From Pedobacter roseus (GTDB lineage: Bacteria > Bacteroidota > Bacteroidia > Sphingobacteriales > Sphingobacteriaceae): 64,000 nt of DNA. A program made the position numbers and the translations under genes. This document shows positions 34,176 to 43,261 of the stretch, in pieces. The DNA lies in NCBI RefSeq assembly GCF_014395225.1, contig NZ_CP060723.1, positions 434,001-498,000 on the forward strand, read 5' to 3'. Numbering within the stretch: position 1 is the stretch's first letter; each line of letters begins with the position of its first letter. Under the pieces are notes generated by a model. It was not told where the DNA came from, searched no databases, and saw nothing but the letters and a program-made list of their open reading frames with translations.

Positions 34176-34293
34176 TTGCTTTTGTGGAAATATTGAAACA
34201 AAAGAAGGCGGATTTCAGAAAAGAAATCACTTTTTTTAAAGGTCGATAAAATGCAGCAGCCTGAAAAAAAATAGCAGGTGTAAAACTTTAAAA

Positions 34294-35331
34294 ATGAATA
34301 AATTGAAACTAAAATTGTTTTTCGCACTGTGTTTTTTGGCGATGGGAGGCTTAAATGCACAAACATTCACCAATCCCCTGTTGTCATCCGGTGCCGATCC
34401 TTATAGTTACTACAAAGATGGTTATTACTATTATACCAATTCGCTGGGCAACCGCGTAGATCTGTGGAAAACCAAAACTTTAAGTGACCTTAAAAATGCC
34501 CAGCGGAAAACCATCTGGAAAGCGCCTGCCGGAACGATGTACAGTAAAGAAATATGGGCACCAGAGGTGATGTTTTTGAGAGGGAAATGGTATGCCTATT
34601 TTGCTGCCGATGATGGCAAAAATGAAAACCACCGCATGTATGTATTGGAAAACGCCTCCGCCGACCCGATGAAGGGCGATTGGGTATTTAAAGGCAAGAT
34701 CGCTGATCCTACAGATAAATGGGCCATAGATGGCGATGTGATCGATTTTAAAGGCCAGCTGTACATGATCTGGTCGGGATGGGAAGGAAATGAAAACGGT
34801 AAACAGGAAATTTTTATGGCTAAACTTAAAAATCCATGGACGGTGGATGGAAACCGCGTAAAAATTTCTACTCCAAAATTCGACTGGGAAAAAATAGGCG
34901 ATCTGGGTGGTGGCGCCCACGTTGATGTAAACGAGGGGCCACAATTTCTGGTACATGGCAATAAAATTTTCATCATTTATTCAGCCAGTGGCTGCTGGAC
35001 TGATTTTTATGCGCTGGGTATGCTTTCAGCTTCAGCAAAAAGTAACCTGCTGGATCCAAAATCCTGGACGAAGGCTGATCAACCTGTTTTTCAGCAGTCG
35101 CCAAAGGATGGCGTTTACGCTCCAGGCCACAATTCTTTTTTTAAATCACCTGATGGGAAAGAAGACTGGATTCTCTACCATGCCAACGATAAACCAGGGC
35201 AGGGCTGTGGTGGCTTCCGTTCTCCAAGGGCGCAAAAATTTACCTGGAATGCTGATGGCACCCCGAATTTTGGGTTCCCTGTAAAACCGGGCGAAAGTTT
35301 AGCCTCACCTTCAAACCACAATAATAACTAA
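34294..35331 (+). CDS. Secreted GH43, probable arabinofuranosidase
   Basis: A 345-residue secreted GH43 (signal about 1-22, LNAQ). Catalytic residues by pattern: Asp35 (SSGADPYSYY), Asp146 (WAIDGDVIDF) and Glu214 (VNEGPQFLV). YYYYTNSLGNRVDLWKTKTL and KEIWAPEVMFLRGKWYAYFA resemble the exo-alpha-1,5-L-arabinofuranosidase type of GH43 (subfamily 26-like). Such enzymes trim arabinan ends. It sits 15 bases before the GH5-like gene, so both are cotranscribed. Confidence 0.85.
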   Translation: MNKLKLKLFFALCFLAMGGLNAQTFTNPLLSSGADPYSYYKDGYYYYTNSLGNRVDLWKTKTLSDLKNAQRKTIWKAPAGTMYSKEIWAPEVMFLRGKWYAYFAADDGKNENHRMYVLENASADPMKGDWVFKGKIADPTDKWAIDGDVIDFKGQLYMIWSGWEGNENGKQEIFMAKLKNPWTVDGNRVKISTPKFDWEKIGDLGGGAHVDVNEGPQFLVHGNKIFIIYSASGCWTDFYALGMLSASAKSNLLDPKSWTKADQPVFQQSPKDGVYAPGHNSFFKSPDGKEDWILYHANDKPGQGCGGFRSPRAQKFTWNADGTPNFGFPVKPGESLASPSNHNNN

Positions 35332-35346
35332 TCAGATATAACCGAT

Positions 35347-36426
35347 ATGAATCTAAAAAACTATGTTCTTCTTGCTGCAGTAAGCCTAAGCATTAGCACC
35401 GGCTTTGCACAAAAAACAAAGAAAAATGCCGAACCTGCAAAAGTATGGTCGGTAGAGAAAGCCAATGCCTGGTATAGCGAGCACAAATGGCTAACCGGCG
35501 CAAATTATATTCCCGCTAATGCCATCAACCAGTTGGAGATGTGGCAGGCGGACACCTTTTCCCCTGATCTGATCGACAAAGAGCTGGGCTGGGCAGAAGA
35601 TATAGGTTTTAATACCCTCCGAGTGTTTTTATACAGTAAAGCCTGGAGCCAGGATCCAGAAGGATTTAAAAAACGCATGGACCAGTTTTTAACCATTACT
35701 CAAAAACACGGCATCAAGCCCATGTTTGTGTTCTTTGATGATTGCTGGAACAAAACTTCTGCCATTGGCAAACAACCTGAACCAAAAACAGGTATCCACA
35801 ATTCGGGCTGGTTACAGGATCCAGGTGATCCGGCTTTCAAAGAAGAGGCAAACTTCCCTGAACTGGAAAAATATGTAAAAGATGTGCTTAGCCATTTTGC
35901 GCATGACAAAAGGATTTTGCTCTGGGACTTATATAACGAGCCTGGAAACAGCGGAAAATTGGAAGCAACGATTCCTTTACTCAACAAAACCATCAGCTGG
36001 GCACGCGCTGTTAATCCCGATCAACCGATTTCAATTGGCTTATGGAGCTGGGGATTTGAAAAACTCAATGCCATACAGCTGGCTAACTCGGATATCGTAA
36101 CCTATCACAATTATGAGGCGCCAGAGTGGCACCAGCGCACCATCGACCTGTTAAAGGCCAGCGGCAGACCATTGATCTGTACCGAATATATGGCACGATC
36201 ACGCAACAGCCGTTTTTCCAATATCCTCCCAATGCTTAAAAATGAAAACGTTGGCGCCATTAACTGGGGTTTTGCTGCGGGTAAAACCAATACCAAGTAT
36301 GCATGGGACACTCCGCTTGCCGATGGATCTGAGCCGATTGAGTGGTTCCATGAAATTTTTCAGCCCGATGGTACACCATACCGCCAGGACGAAGTTAACC
36401 TGATCAGGAAGCTCAACAACAAATAA
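35347..36426 (+). CDS. Secreted GH5-like (cellulase-fold) hydrolase
   Basis: A 359-residue secreted TIM-barrel glycosidase. The acid/base is Glu198 in LLWDLYNEPGNSG and the nucleophile Glu280 in PLICTEYMAR, the clan GH-A spacing. GFNTLRVFLYSKAWSQDPEG and IKPMFVFFDDCW are further barrel strands. Similar proteins are annotated as cellulase-family or xylanase-like; the exact family and substrate are not certain. In this PUL it could cleave a backbone or a terminal sugar linkage. Confidence 0.82.
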   Translation: MNLKNYVLLAAVSLSISTGFAQKTKKNAEPAKVWSVEKANAWYSEHKWLTGANYIPANAINQLEMWQADTFSPDLIDKELGWAEDIGFNTLRVFLYSKAWSQDPEGFKKRMDQFLTITQKHGIKPMFVFFDDCWNKTSAIGKQPEPKTGIHNSGWLQDPGDPAFKEEANFPELEKYVKDVLSHFAHDKRILLWDLYNEPGNSGKLEATIPLLNKTISWARAVNPDQPISIGLWSWGFEKLNAIQLANSDIVTYHNYEAPEWHQRTIDLLKASGRPLICTEYMARSRNSRFSNILPMLKNENVGAINWGFAAGKTNTKYAWDTPLADGSEPIEWFHEIFQPDGTPYRQDEVNLIRKLNNK

Positions 36427-36512
36427 ATTGTATCAGTCTGAGGGATAATTTATTGCATAAAGATCAATTAAATGACAGGAGATATTCATGGAGATAAATC
36501 GCCTCACAGTAT

Positions 36513-36610
36513 CGTCATTGCGAGAAGGCTTTTTCAGCCGACGAAGCAATCTTTATAGCAAGGATCGCGATCAGGAAAGATTGCTTCGTTGTCCCTCCTC
36601 GCAATGACGA
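36513..36610. repeat. CGTCATT-family intergenic palindrome, copy C
   Basis: Ends CGTCATTGCGAG and CTCGCAATGACG are inverted; inside, CGAAGCAATCTTT (36542) and AAAGATTGCTTCG form a second perfect stem. Confidence 0.8.
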
Positions 36611-36701
36611 CCTCTCTACTGGCCCCTGTTAATAGTCACCTGTGGAAAGACATATATTATGACATTAATAAACCTAACCTTAACATACAAATCTTAAACC
36701 A

Positions 36702-38090
36702 ATGAATAAAAAAGTATCTGTTTTCTTATCGCTGCTGGGGCTCTCACTTTCCCTATCCGCACAGCAGCAAGACAAATCGTGGAAGATGGTAAAAGGGAAA
36801 ATCTCTTCACCATGGGCGCTGGATGTTAACCCTAAAAGTGTATTGCCAGAGTATCCCCGCCCACAGCTTGAACGTACCGGTAACTGGAAAAACCTGAATG
36901 GTCTTTGGGATTATGCCATTTCTGAAAAATCGCAGCGTCCGGCCATTAACCAGGGGAAGATTTTGGTTCCTTTTGCGGTAGAATCTGCACTTTCAGGTGT
37001 TGGTAAAACGGTTGGTAAAGACAGTTTACTATGGTATAAAACCGTATTTACGGTGCCTTCAAATATGAAAGGCAAAGAAATTTTGCTTCATTTCGGCGCT
37101 GTCGACTGGAGATCGACGATTAGCATCAACGGCAAAGAGGTTGGGAAACATGAAGGTGGTTTTGATCCTTTTAGTTTTAATATCACCTCATTTCTAAATA
37201 AAAGCGGCAACCAGACCTTAACTGTAGAAGTTTGGGATCCTACTGATGAAGGACCTCAACCAAGGGGTAAACAAGTGAAAAAACCTGAAGGCATCTGGTA
37301 CACTCCGGTAACGGGTATCTGGCAAACGGTATGGATCGAGGCGGTAAATAAATCACATATCGATCACATTAAGATAACACCCGACATCGATCAGCAATCA
37401 TTGGCTGTTACGCCGGTTTTAACGGGAGCAGCTTCAGGCGATCAGGTAAAAGTTTCAGCCTGGGATGGCACTACAAAAGTTGCCGAACAAACCGGTGATG
37501 GCAGTGGTGCGATTAACTTGAAAATTGCCAATCCAAAGTTATGGAGCCCTAAAAGTCCGTTTTTATACGACTTAAAAGTAGAGCTGCTTGCTAAAAACAA
37601 AAAGGTTGATGAGGTAAAAAGCTATTTCGCCATGCGTAAAAGCTCGATCGGTAAAGACCAGAATGGCATTCAGCGCATGTTATTGAACAATGAATTTGTT
37701 TTTCAGTACGGTCCGCTTGATCAGGGATGGTGGCCGGATGGTTTATACACCGCGCCAACCGATGCTGCTTTGAAATTCGATGTGGATAAAACAAAAGAAA
37801 TGGGCTTCAACATGATCAGGAAACACATTAAGGTAGAGACGGCCCGTTGGTATTATTATTGTGATAAAGCCGGAATGCTGGTTTGGCAGGATATGCCGAG
37901 CGGCGATCTGGGCAATGGCTGGGAAAACCGTCCGGGTGTTTTAGACCATGGCTCGGATCAGAAGAGGACTGCTGAATCAGAAGGCTATTACAAAAAAGAA
38001 TGGAACGCCATTATCGATGCACTTTACAACGTCCCTTCTATCGTGGTGTGGACTCCTTTTAACGAAGCATGGGGCAGTTTAAAACTGTAG
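36702..38090 (+). CDS. GH2 glycosidase, N-terminal part (frameshifted)
   Basis: A 462-codon frame of a secreted GH2 enzyme (signal about 1-21). It contains the sugar-binding jelly roll (ERTGNWKNLNGLWDYAISEK, VPFAVESALSGVG, LLHFGAVDWRSTISINGKEV, GGFDPFSFNIT), the Ig-like domain and the start of the TIM barrel up to the acid/base Glu455 in WTPFNEAWG. Immediately after, the frame is lost: G4 where G5 would give WGQFKT. The rest is at 38069-38554. The restored 617-residue product would be a beta-galactosidase/glucuronidase-like exo-enzyme. Confidence 0.82.
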   Translation: MNKKVSVFLSLLGLSLSLSAQQQDKSWKMVKGKISSPWALDVNPKSVLPEYPRPQLERTGNWKNLNGLWDYAISEKSQRPAINQGKILVPFAVESALSGVGKTVGKDSLLWYKTVFTVPSNMKGKEILLHFGAVDWRSTISINGKEVGKHEGGFDPFSFNITSFLNKSGNQTLTVEVWDPTDEGPQPRGKQVKKPEGIWYTPVTGIWQTVWIEAVNKSHIDHIKITPDIDQQSLAVTPVLTGAASGDQVKVSAWDGTTKVAEQTGDGSGAINLKIANPKLWSPKSPFLYDLKVELLAKNKKVDEVKSYFAMRKSSIGKDQNGIQRMLLNNEFVFQYGPLDQGWWPDGLYTAPTDAALKFDVDKTKEMGFNMIRKHIKVETARWYYYCDKAGMLVWQDMPSGDLGNGWENRPGVLDHGSDQKRTAESEGYYKKEWNAIIDALYNVPSIVVWTPFNEAWGSLKL

Positions 38091-38554
38091 AAATTGCCAA
38101 ATGGACCAAGGAGAAAGATCCGTCAAGATTAGTGAATACGGCCAGTGGAGGTAATTTCCATCCGGTAGGCGATATTATCGACCTGCACAACTATCCGCAT
38201 CCTGCAATGCCTAGCCCTGATTATTTTGGAAAAGAATATGCGTTGGTATTAGGTGAGTTTGGCGGTCTTGGTCTTCCAATCGATGGACACGTATGGCAAC
38301 AGAAAAATAACTGGGGTTATCAAAGTTTCAAAAACAAAACTGATTTATTTAATAAATACGCTGAATTCACTAAACGCTTGGAACAATTAATTCCACTAGG
38401 ACTTTCGGCCGGAGTTTACACCCAGACTACTGATGTGGAGGTAGAAACCAACGGTTTGATGACCTACGATAGGAAAGACATCAAATTCCCGGAACAACAG
38501 ATGAAATCCTTACATGATAAATTATATCAGATTAACGTGCCGGTGCAGAAATAA
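38069..38554 (+). CDS. GH2 glycosidase, C-terminal part (frameshifted)
   Basis: The continuation of the GH2 barrel: QFKTVEIAKWTKEKDPSRLV, DIIDLHNYPHPAMP and LVLGEFGGLGLPIDGH, in which Glu63 of this frame is the likely nucleophile. It has no signal peptide or domain of its own, so the ATG at 38069 (inside the upstream frame) is unlikely to be a real start. It should be read together with 36702-38090. Confidence 0.8.
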   Translation: MGQFKTVEIAKWTKEKDPSRLVNTASGGNFHPVGDIIDLHNYPHPAMPSPDYFGKEYALVLGEFGGLGLPIDGHVWQQKNNWGYQSFKNKTDLFNKYAEFTKRLEQLIPLGLSAGVYTQTTDVEVETNGLMTYDRKDIKFPEQQMKSLHDKLYQINVPVQK

Positions 38555-38622
38555 AACGCTGTAAAATCTTCATCTCTACTGTGCTGCTCTTCTCTATCAA
38601 TGATGGAATCCACTAGTGTGGT

Positions 38623-38692
38623 CGTCATTCTCGCGCATGCGGGAATCTTAAAGCGTTTGCATTACGATTCCCAATCGAGTTGGGAATGACGA
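38623..38692. repeat. CGTCATT-family intergenic palindrome, copy D
   Basis: CGTCATTCTCGCGCATGCGG starts the element; GTTGGGAATGACGA ends it. GGGAATCTTAAAGCG is shared with copy E at 60262. Confidence 0.7.
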
Positions 38693-38801
38693 TCTCTTGT
38701 AGTCTAAAATTCTGACTAAAAAGCTGTCACTCATATTGATTTTTATACAATAAATTACCCTTTGAAATGGCGATTTTTTTACATAGCTATATTTAACAAT
38801 A

Positions 38802-40322
38802 ATGATGAGAAAAAAAATAAACTTTTCGTGGTATGCTGCCTTGGCGGTAATCGCTAAACTGCTCTTGACTACGACTGTTTTGCCGGCACAAACCGTAATA
38901 GAGCCTGTAATTGCCGGAGATTTTGCCGATCCATCTATTATCCGGACCAATAACCAGTATTATGCCGTGGGTACATCTTCGGAGTGGGCACCTCATTTTC
39001 CGATATACAGCTCAAAAGATCTGCTGAACTGGAAACAGACAGGTTATGTTTTTGACAAGGCACCTGCATGGACTTCGGGTTCGTTCTGGGCACCGGAGTA
39101 TGATTATCATGATAAAACTTATTTCCTTTATTACACCGCGAGAAGGAAAAAGGACAATGTTTCTTGCATTGGGGTGGCCACTTCAAAATATCCGGATAAA
39201 GGTTTTGTTGATCAGGGTATTATTATCGATTATGGAAAAGAAGCGATTGATGCTTTTGTTTACCCCGAGGGCAATACGCGTTACATTACTTTTAAAGCTT
39301 ACGGTTTGGATAAACGCCCTATTGAAATTTTGGCCTATAAGCTAACTAAAAACGGACTTAAAGTAGAGGGGGAACCTTTCTCTTTACTTAAAGACGATCA
39401 AAAGATTGGTTTGGAAGGGCAGAGCATCCTGAAAAAAGAGGGTTATTATTATCTGTTTTATTCGGCTGGAAACTGTTGCGGTGCGCAGTGTGATTATAAT
39501 GTAAGGGTAGCCAGATCAAAATCTTTTGCCGGACCTTATGAGCTTTATGCTGCCAATCCCCTGTTAATGGAAAATGAATACTGGAAATGTTCAGGGCACG
39601 GCACATTTGTAAAAGCCGCAGGTGGAAAAGATTATTACCTCTACCATGCTTACAATAAAAAAACCAATGTTTTCTCAGGAAGACAAGGCATGTTAGCTGA
39701 ATTGAGCTGGCCAGAGAAAAATGCATGGCCGGTTTTAAAAGAACAATCAGGCCCAACCCTTAACCGGGATTTGAAATTGAACTTTACCAAACCTGAAATC
39801 GATAAAAGATGGCAGTGGGATTTTAGAAACTCAACGCCCAAAATTTTGCAACAAAACGGGCAGCTTCATTTATCCGGGAACATCAGCAAAAATAATCTTT
39901 CAGGTATAGCTTTAACCGTAAGGCCATTTTCCGGAATTTTTGAAGCAACAACAACCGTAACAAATACCAATAACGCGCTAAAAGGTTTAGTGTATTATGG
40001 GGATGCAGGCTCGGCTGTTGGCATTGGCATATCCGGAAATGAAATAGAATTTTGGAAAGTAGAAAATAAAACCCGAACAGTGCTTTCAAAGCTGAAAGTG
40101 TCAGTAATCGTTCCCCTTGAGCTTAAAATGAAAACTGCTGATGATTTAAGCCTCATGGTATTTTTTAAGCAGGGAAACCAGGAATGGCAAAATATGCCAA
40201 CTAAAGAAAAAATTACAATCAATTTTTTACCACAATGGGATAGAAGTCCGCGTATTGGTCTTCATTTTAATGGAAGCGTTAGTCAGGATGCTGATTTTTC
40301 CTCTTTTGAATTAAAGTATTGA
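38802..40322 (+). CDS. Secreted GH43 with C-terminal beta-sandwich
   Basis: A 506-residue secreted GH43. Catalytic residues by pattern: Asp43 (IAGDFADPSIIR), Asp150 (KEAIDAFVYPEG) and Glu205 (IGLEGQSILKK). After the propeller (to about 320) comes a beta-sandwich domain (about 335-506; KRWQWDFRN, QLHLSGNI, YYGDAGSAVGIGISGNEIEF, PRIGLHFNGS) like the DUF1349/concanavalin-type module of xylosidase-class GH43 enzymes. It is the last enzyme of PUL 1 and may act on xylo- or arabino-oligosaccharides. Confidence 0.87.
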   Translation: MMRKKINFSWYAALAVIAKLLLTTTVLPAQTVIEPVIAGDFADPSIIRTNNQYYAVGTSSEWAPHFPIYSSKDLLNWKQTGYVFDKAPAWTSGSFWAPEYDYHDKTYFLYYTARRKKDNVSCIGVATSKYPDKGFVDQGIIIDYGKEAIDAFVYPEGNTRYITFKAYGLDKRPIEILAYKLTKNGLKVEGEPFSLLKDDQKIGLEGQSILKKEGYYYLFYSAGNCCGAQCDYNVRVARSKSFAGPYELYAANPLLMENEYWKCSGHGTFVKAAGGKDYYLYHAYNKKTNVFSGRQGMLAELSWPEKNAWPVLKEQSGPTLNRDLKLNFTKPEIDKRWQWDFRNSTPKILQQNGQLHLSGNISKNNLSGIALTVRPFSGIFEATTTVTNTNNALKGLVYYGDAGSAVGIGISGNEIEFWKVENKTRTVLSKLKVSVIVPLELKMKTADDLSLMVFFKQGNQEWQNMPTKEKITINFLPQWDRSPRIGLHFNGSVSQDADFSSFELKY

Positions 40323-40371
40323 TTAATGTGCCCTCTGTTATATCATCTGATTGGTAATTCAATTTTTATAG

Positions 40372-40408
40372 TAAAAAAACAATGTGTCAGATGGTAACAT
40401 CAGACACC
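40372..40408 (-). terminator. Rho-independent terminator
   Basis: GTGTCAGATG and CATCAGACAC form a 10-bp stem with one mismatch and a GTAA loop. The A-run at 40373-40379 gives a minus-strand T-tract, so it serves the membrane-protein gene. Confidence 0.65.
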
Positions 40409-40449
40409 ACTAAGAAAAACTGAACCTACATTTCCAAAAAAGGAAAGTA

Positions 40450-41445
40450 TTATGCCCTCGCGAGCCTATACTCATTATAACACATGATAATATTAAACCC
40501 CAGGAAAATGATTGCCTCCGAACTCACCTTCAGTCTACTGATATCAACACCTAGAATAGAAGAAATAAAAAGGGTGGAGAAAACCAGTATTGCGCTTAAA
40601 AAAATACTGATGAAGGCCGATCGCAGTAACATCGTGATCCTGAACAGGTTTTTCTGAAAGAAATATTCCGGATTCCGGATCATCTGTGCCAGATTGACCA
40701 TGATGAAAAAGCCGATAACCAATACATAAATGTTCATGTAAGGTGTAGTACTATCCCAGGCCAGCAAGTTAAAATATCCTTTGGATGCAAAATAGGCAAT
40801 AATGCCGAGGCAAATGAGGGTTTTAAAGACCATCCAGGTTTTTTTATCAGAAAATAAGAGGTATAATTTAGGATGTTTAAGGCTATCTATGCGGTCAGCA
40901 ATTGCCAATAATTTTGCAGATGGAAGCACGAAGGGATTAAACATGCCTAACAATATAAGCATAATGGTACTCATAAACTGAAAAATGGCATCACTGATTA
41001 ACCGGTCCATTTTTTCCTGATTAAGTACTGTGTCGTTCGAATAGGTAAATATTGATAACGAGATGAGTACAATAACCACAAGATGAAATAAAACGCCAGC
41101 ATAATTGCTTAAAGCAGATTGATTTAATTGCTGGCCTTCGGTATTTTGCGGTTTGTTACCAGTTGAGAATTTAGCAGAGAGCGCTTTAAGCGAATCGGCT
41201 GTGCCTCTTGCCATCAGGGCAATGGCAAGAACAAAAACTCCGATGCCGATAATAAAACAGGCAATGCCCGCTGCCTCGAAGCTGTACAGCCCAAGGAGAA
41301 AAATAACCGTTCCAATGCTAAGCGCTACATGTTTGTACTTGATTTTAGTAAAACCATGCATATTGAGCAAAAGCCTATAAAACAGTCCAAATGCAGCGCC
41401 AATTGCAATGGCCATTAAGAGTTTTCCTGTGATATTTTCGGGCAT
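40450..41445 (-). CDS. Polytopic membrane protein of unknown function
   Basis: A 331-residue protein with about eight hydrophobic segments: three near the N-terminus (LLMAIAIGAAFGLFYRLLL, HVALSIGTVIFLLGLYSF, GIACFIIGIGVFVLAIALM), one at 118-136, and four in the C-terminal half. A short Gln/Asn-rich hydrophilic loop (GNKPQNTEGQQLNQ) separates the halves. No catalytic motif or known transporter signature is seen. It is 36 bases from the GNAT gene upstream and could be cotranscribed. Confidence 0.6.
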   Translation of the reverse strand: MPENITGKLLMAIAIGAAFGLFYRLLLNMHGFTKIKYKHVALSIGTVIFLLGLYSFEAAGIACFIIGIGVFVLAIALMARGTADSLKALSAKFSTGNKPQNTEGQQLNQSALSNYAGVLFHLVVIVLISLSIFTYSNDTVLNQEKMDRLISDAIFQFMSTIMLILLGMFNPFVLPSAKLLAIADRIDSLKHPKLYLLFSDKKTWMVFKTLICLGIIAYFASKGYFNLLAWDSTTPYMNIYVLVIGFFIMVNLAQMIRNPEYFFQKNLFRITMLLRSAFISIFLSAILVFSTLFISSILGVDISRLKVSSEAIIFLGFNIIMCYNEYRLARA

Positions 41446-41481
41446 GTTTCAGATAAAAGTAGCTATAACGGTTGTGGTTTT

Positions 41482-41925
41482 TTACGTCTGCAATGCCATC
41501 GAAAGTATAGGGAAGGGTTTTCCTGCTCCATCCATCTCACTCCGTTCGATGGTTACAAAACCGAGTTTTTCATAAAAGCCTACCGCCTGGTCATTCTGCT
41601 CATTTACATCGACCGTGTTGGCACCATGTTCTTTTTTCGCAAAATCAACCAATGTTTTGCCGTGTCCTTTTCCCCTGGCATCGGGGTGGATAAAAAGCAT
41701 CTGGATAAATTCCCCATGTAAACCTATAAAACCCATGATCTCATCTTCAACTTTAATACAGTACAGTTGTACCTGATCAAAATATTCAGTTAAAATCAGC
41801 GAGCGGTAGGTGATAATGTCAGTTTCCGAAAGAAAATCGTGTGTTGCCCTAACAGAACTTTCCCAGACTGCAATCAGTTTTTCATAATCTTTTTTGCCTG
41901 CGGGTTCAATTAGTGCTTCTTTCAT
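41482..41925 (-). CDS. GNAT-family N-acetyltransferase
   Basis: A 147-residue cytoplasmic GNAT. Motif A, which binds acetyl-CoA pyrophosphate, is LFIHPDARGKGHGKTLVDFA; motif B is VNEQNDQAVGFYEKLGF, the common tail of small-molecule and peptide acetyltransferases. It resembles YjaB/PhnO-like proteins. The acceptor is unknown. Confidence 0.88.
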   Translation of the reverse strand: MKEALIEPAGKKDYEKLIAVWESSVRATHDFLSETDIITYRSLILTEYFDQVQLYCIKVEDEIMGFIGLHGEFIQMLFIHPDARGKGHGKTLVDFAKKEHGANTVDVNEQNDQAVGFYEKLGFVTIERSEMDGAGKPFPILSMALQT

Positions 41926-42159
41926 TCAGTGGATATCTAAATTATTTTAGTTTCCCATATTTAATTAGGAACTAGTTTTTAAACGTTAAATGTGATGAAA
42001 AGTTTGCGCACTAAGCGCTTTGGTTCATGGCCTTGGCTGAGCCGATCTCAGTTGGTCAGATAATATTGAATAATTAAAGCTTTAAGATTTTTTACCATTA
42101 AGAAGTTAAGTTAGTTAAGGGGAGGTATCGAGATATCAGTTCCATATCCGTCTTCCATT

Positions 42160-42975
42160 TTACATCTTCCATGTCACTACCTTAAGTTCATCTCCCACAC
42201 TAATTATCCCAGCTTCCTGGTGCAGTAAATTCTGTCCGAACATGATTTTTTTGTCAATAGTGCGGTAACCGGCCAGTGTTCTCAGCGGTTCCTGTCCTTT
42301 TTCACCTGTTTGCTGATCAATGGTAATGAGGACACATCTTGCACAGGGTTTTGCCACCGAAAATAAAGTTTCGCCGATATAGAAAGTTTCAAAACGATCT
42401 TCAATATGTGGCTCTCCGCCTGTAAACACAAAGTTGGGACGGAAACGGTCCATCTTTATCGGGCTTTCGAGTTTTTCGTTTAGTCCATCCAAAGAAGACT
42501 GACCAATGAGCAGGCAGGGATAGCCATCGGCAAAACTCACCACTTCGTTATTCGATGCATACTTAGGATCAACCATCCTCTTCTCCGATACCGGCATTTT
42601 TACCAGTTTTACGCTAAACTTCAGGAAATCAGAAAACCAGTTGCTTACCTCACTATTTACTTCAATACCTACAGCTGCATCATTCCAGATTACCACGGGT
42701 ATGTGTATACCATTATCTTCCTGCAGATCAAAAGATATGCTTTGGCTGGTATTTGTTTTATGTGATATGATCAGCCTGCCATCATTGATATTCACCGCCA
42801 GCAAGGCCAGTTCGAAATATTTTCTTTGTGTGATAAACATTCCTTCCTCATCAACAAGCATCCATCTCCTGTCATATTGCAGGCCTTTTTCTTCTAACTG
42901 GGCTTTTTTTAGACTAATGCCGCCCAGGGATTTAATGGGATAGATATGTAATTCGGAAAGGAAAAAAGTATTCAT
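42160..42975 (-). CDS. MOSC-domain protein (YcbX-like)
   Basis: A 271-residue protein with the MOSC N-terminal beta-barrel (LSELHIYPIKSLGGISLKKA, YDRRWMLVDEEGMFITQRK) and a MOSC domain (about 130-265; DGYPCLLIGQSSLDGLNEKL, MDRFRPNFVFTGG). The conserved Cys is in KPCARCVLITIDQQTG. Such proteins use the molybdenum cofactor to reduce N-hydroxylated compounds. The C-terminal 2Fe-2S domain found in longer relatives is absent. Independent small gene. Confidence 0.9.
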   Translation of the reverse strand: MNTFFLSELHIYPIKSLGGISLKKAQLEEKGLQYDRRWMLVDEEGMFITQRKYFELALLAVNINDGRLIISHKTNTSQSISFDLQEDNGIHIPVVIWNDAAVGIEVNSEVSNWFSDFLKFSVKLVKMPVSEKRMVDPKYASNNEVVSFADGYPCLLIGQSSLDGLNEKLESPIKMDRFRPNFVFTGGEPHIEDRFETFYIGETLFSVAKPCARCVLITIDQQTGEKGQEPLRTLAGYRTIDKKIMFGQNLLHQEAGIISVGDELKVVTWKM

Positions 42976-42986
42976 GTGGTCAATTG

Positions 42987-43250
42987 TTATAAAATTTCAA
43001 TTCCTTTTTGTTCGAAGGTTTCAAAAATCTGTGCATTGATCATGCTTTTGGTCACATCAGCCTTTGAAATATCCTTACACCAGAAATAAATGTTGATTTT
43101 GCTGTTGAGTTTGCTCACCGGACTGATCATGATCACCGGTTCTTTGCTGATAAACACATTAGTGTTTTCGCCTATAACTTCCCGGATCAGGTTGACCACA
43201 TCAGTGGTATTAAATGGCTTGGCGATCGATATGGAAATGTTTACGCGCAT
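42987..43250 (-). CDS. MscS-type channel, C-terminal part (frameshifted)
   Basis: An 87-codon frame starting MRVNISISIAKPFNTTDVVN, which is the cytoplasmic alpha-beta end of an MscS protein. It lacks any membrane segment and is the continuation of the 43262-45340 frame. Adding one G in the G4 run near 43324-43329 joins them, giving EEGAEIIIPNG and NWTLSNNQ across the break. Confidence 0.75.
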   Translation of the reverse strand: MRVNISISIAKPFNTTDVVNLIREVIGENTNVFISKEPVIMISPVSKLNSKINIYFWCKDISKADVTKSMINAQIFETFEQKGIEIL

Positions 43251-43261
43251 CTGGTTATTGC

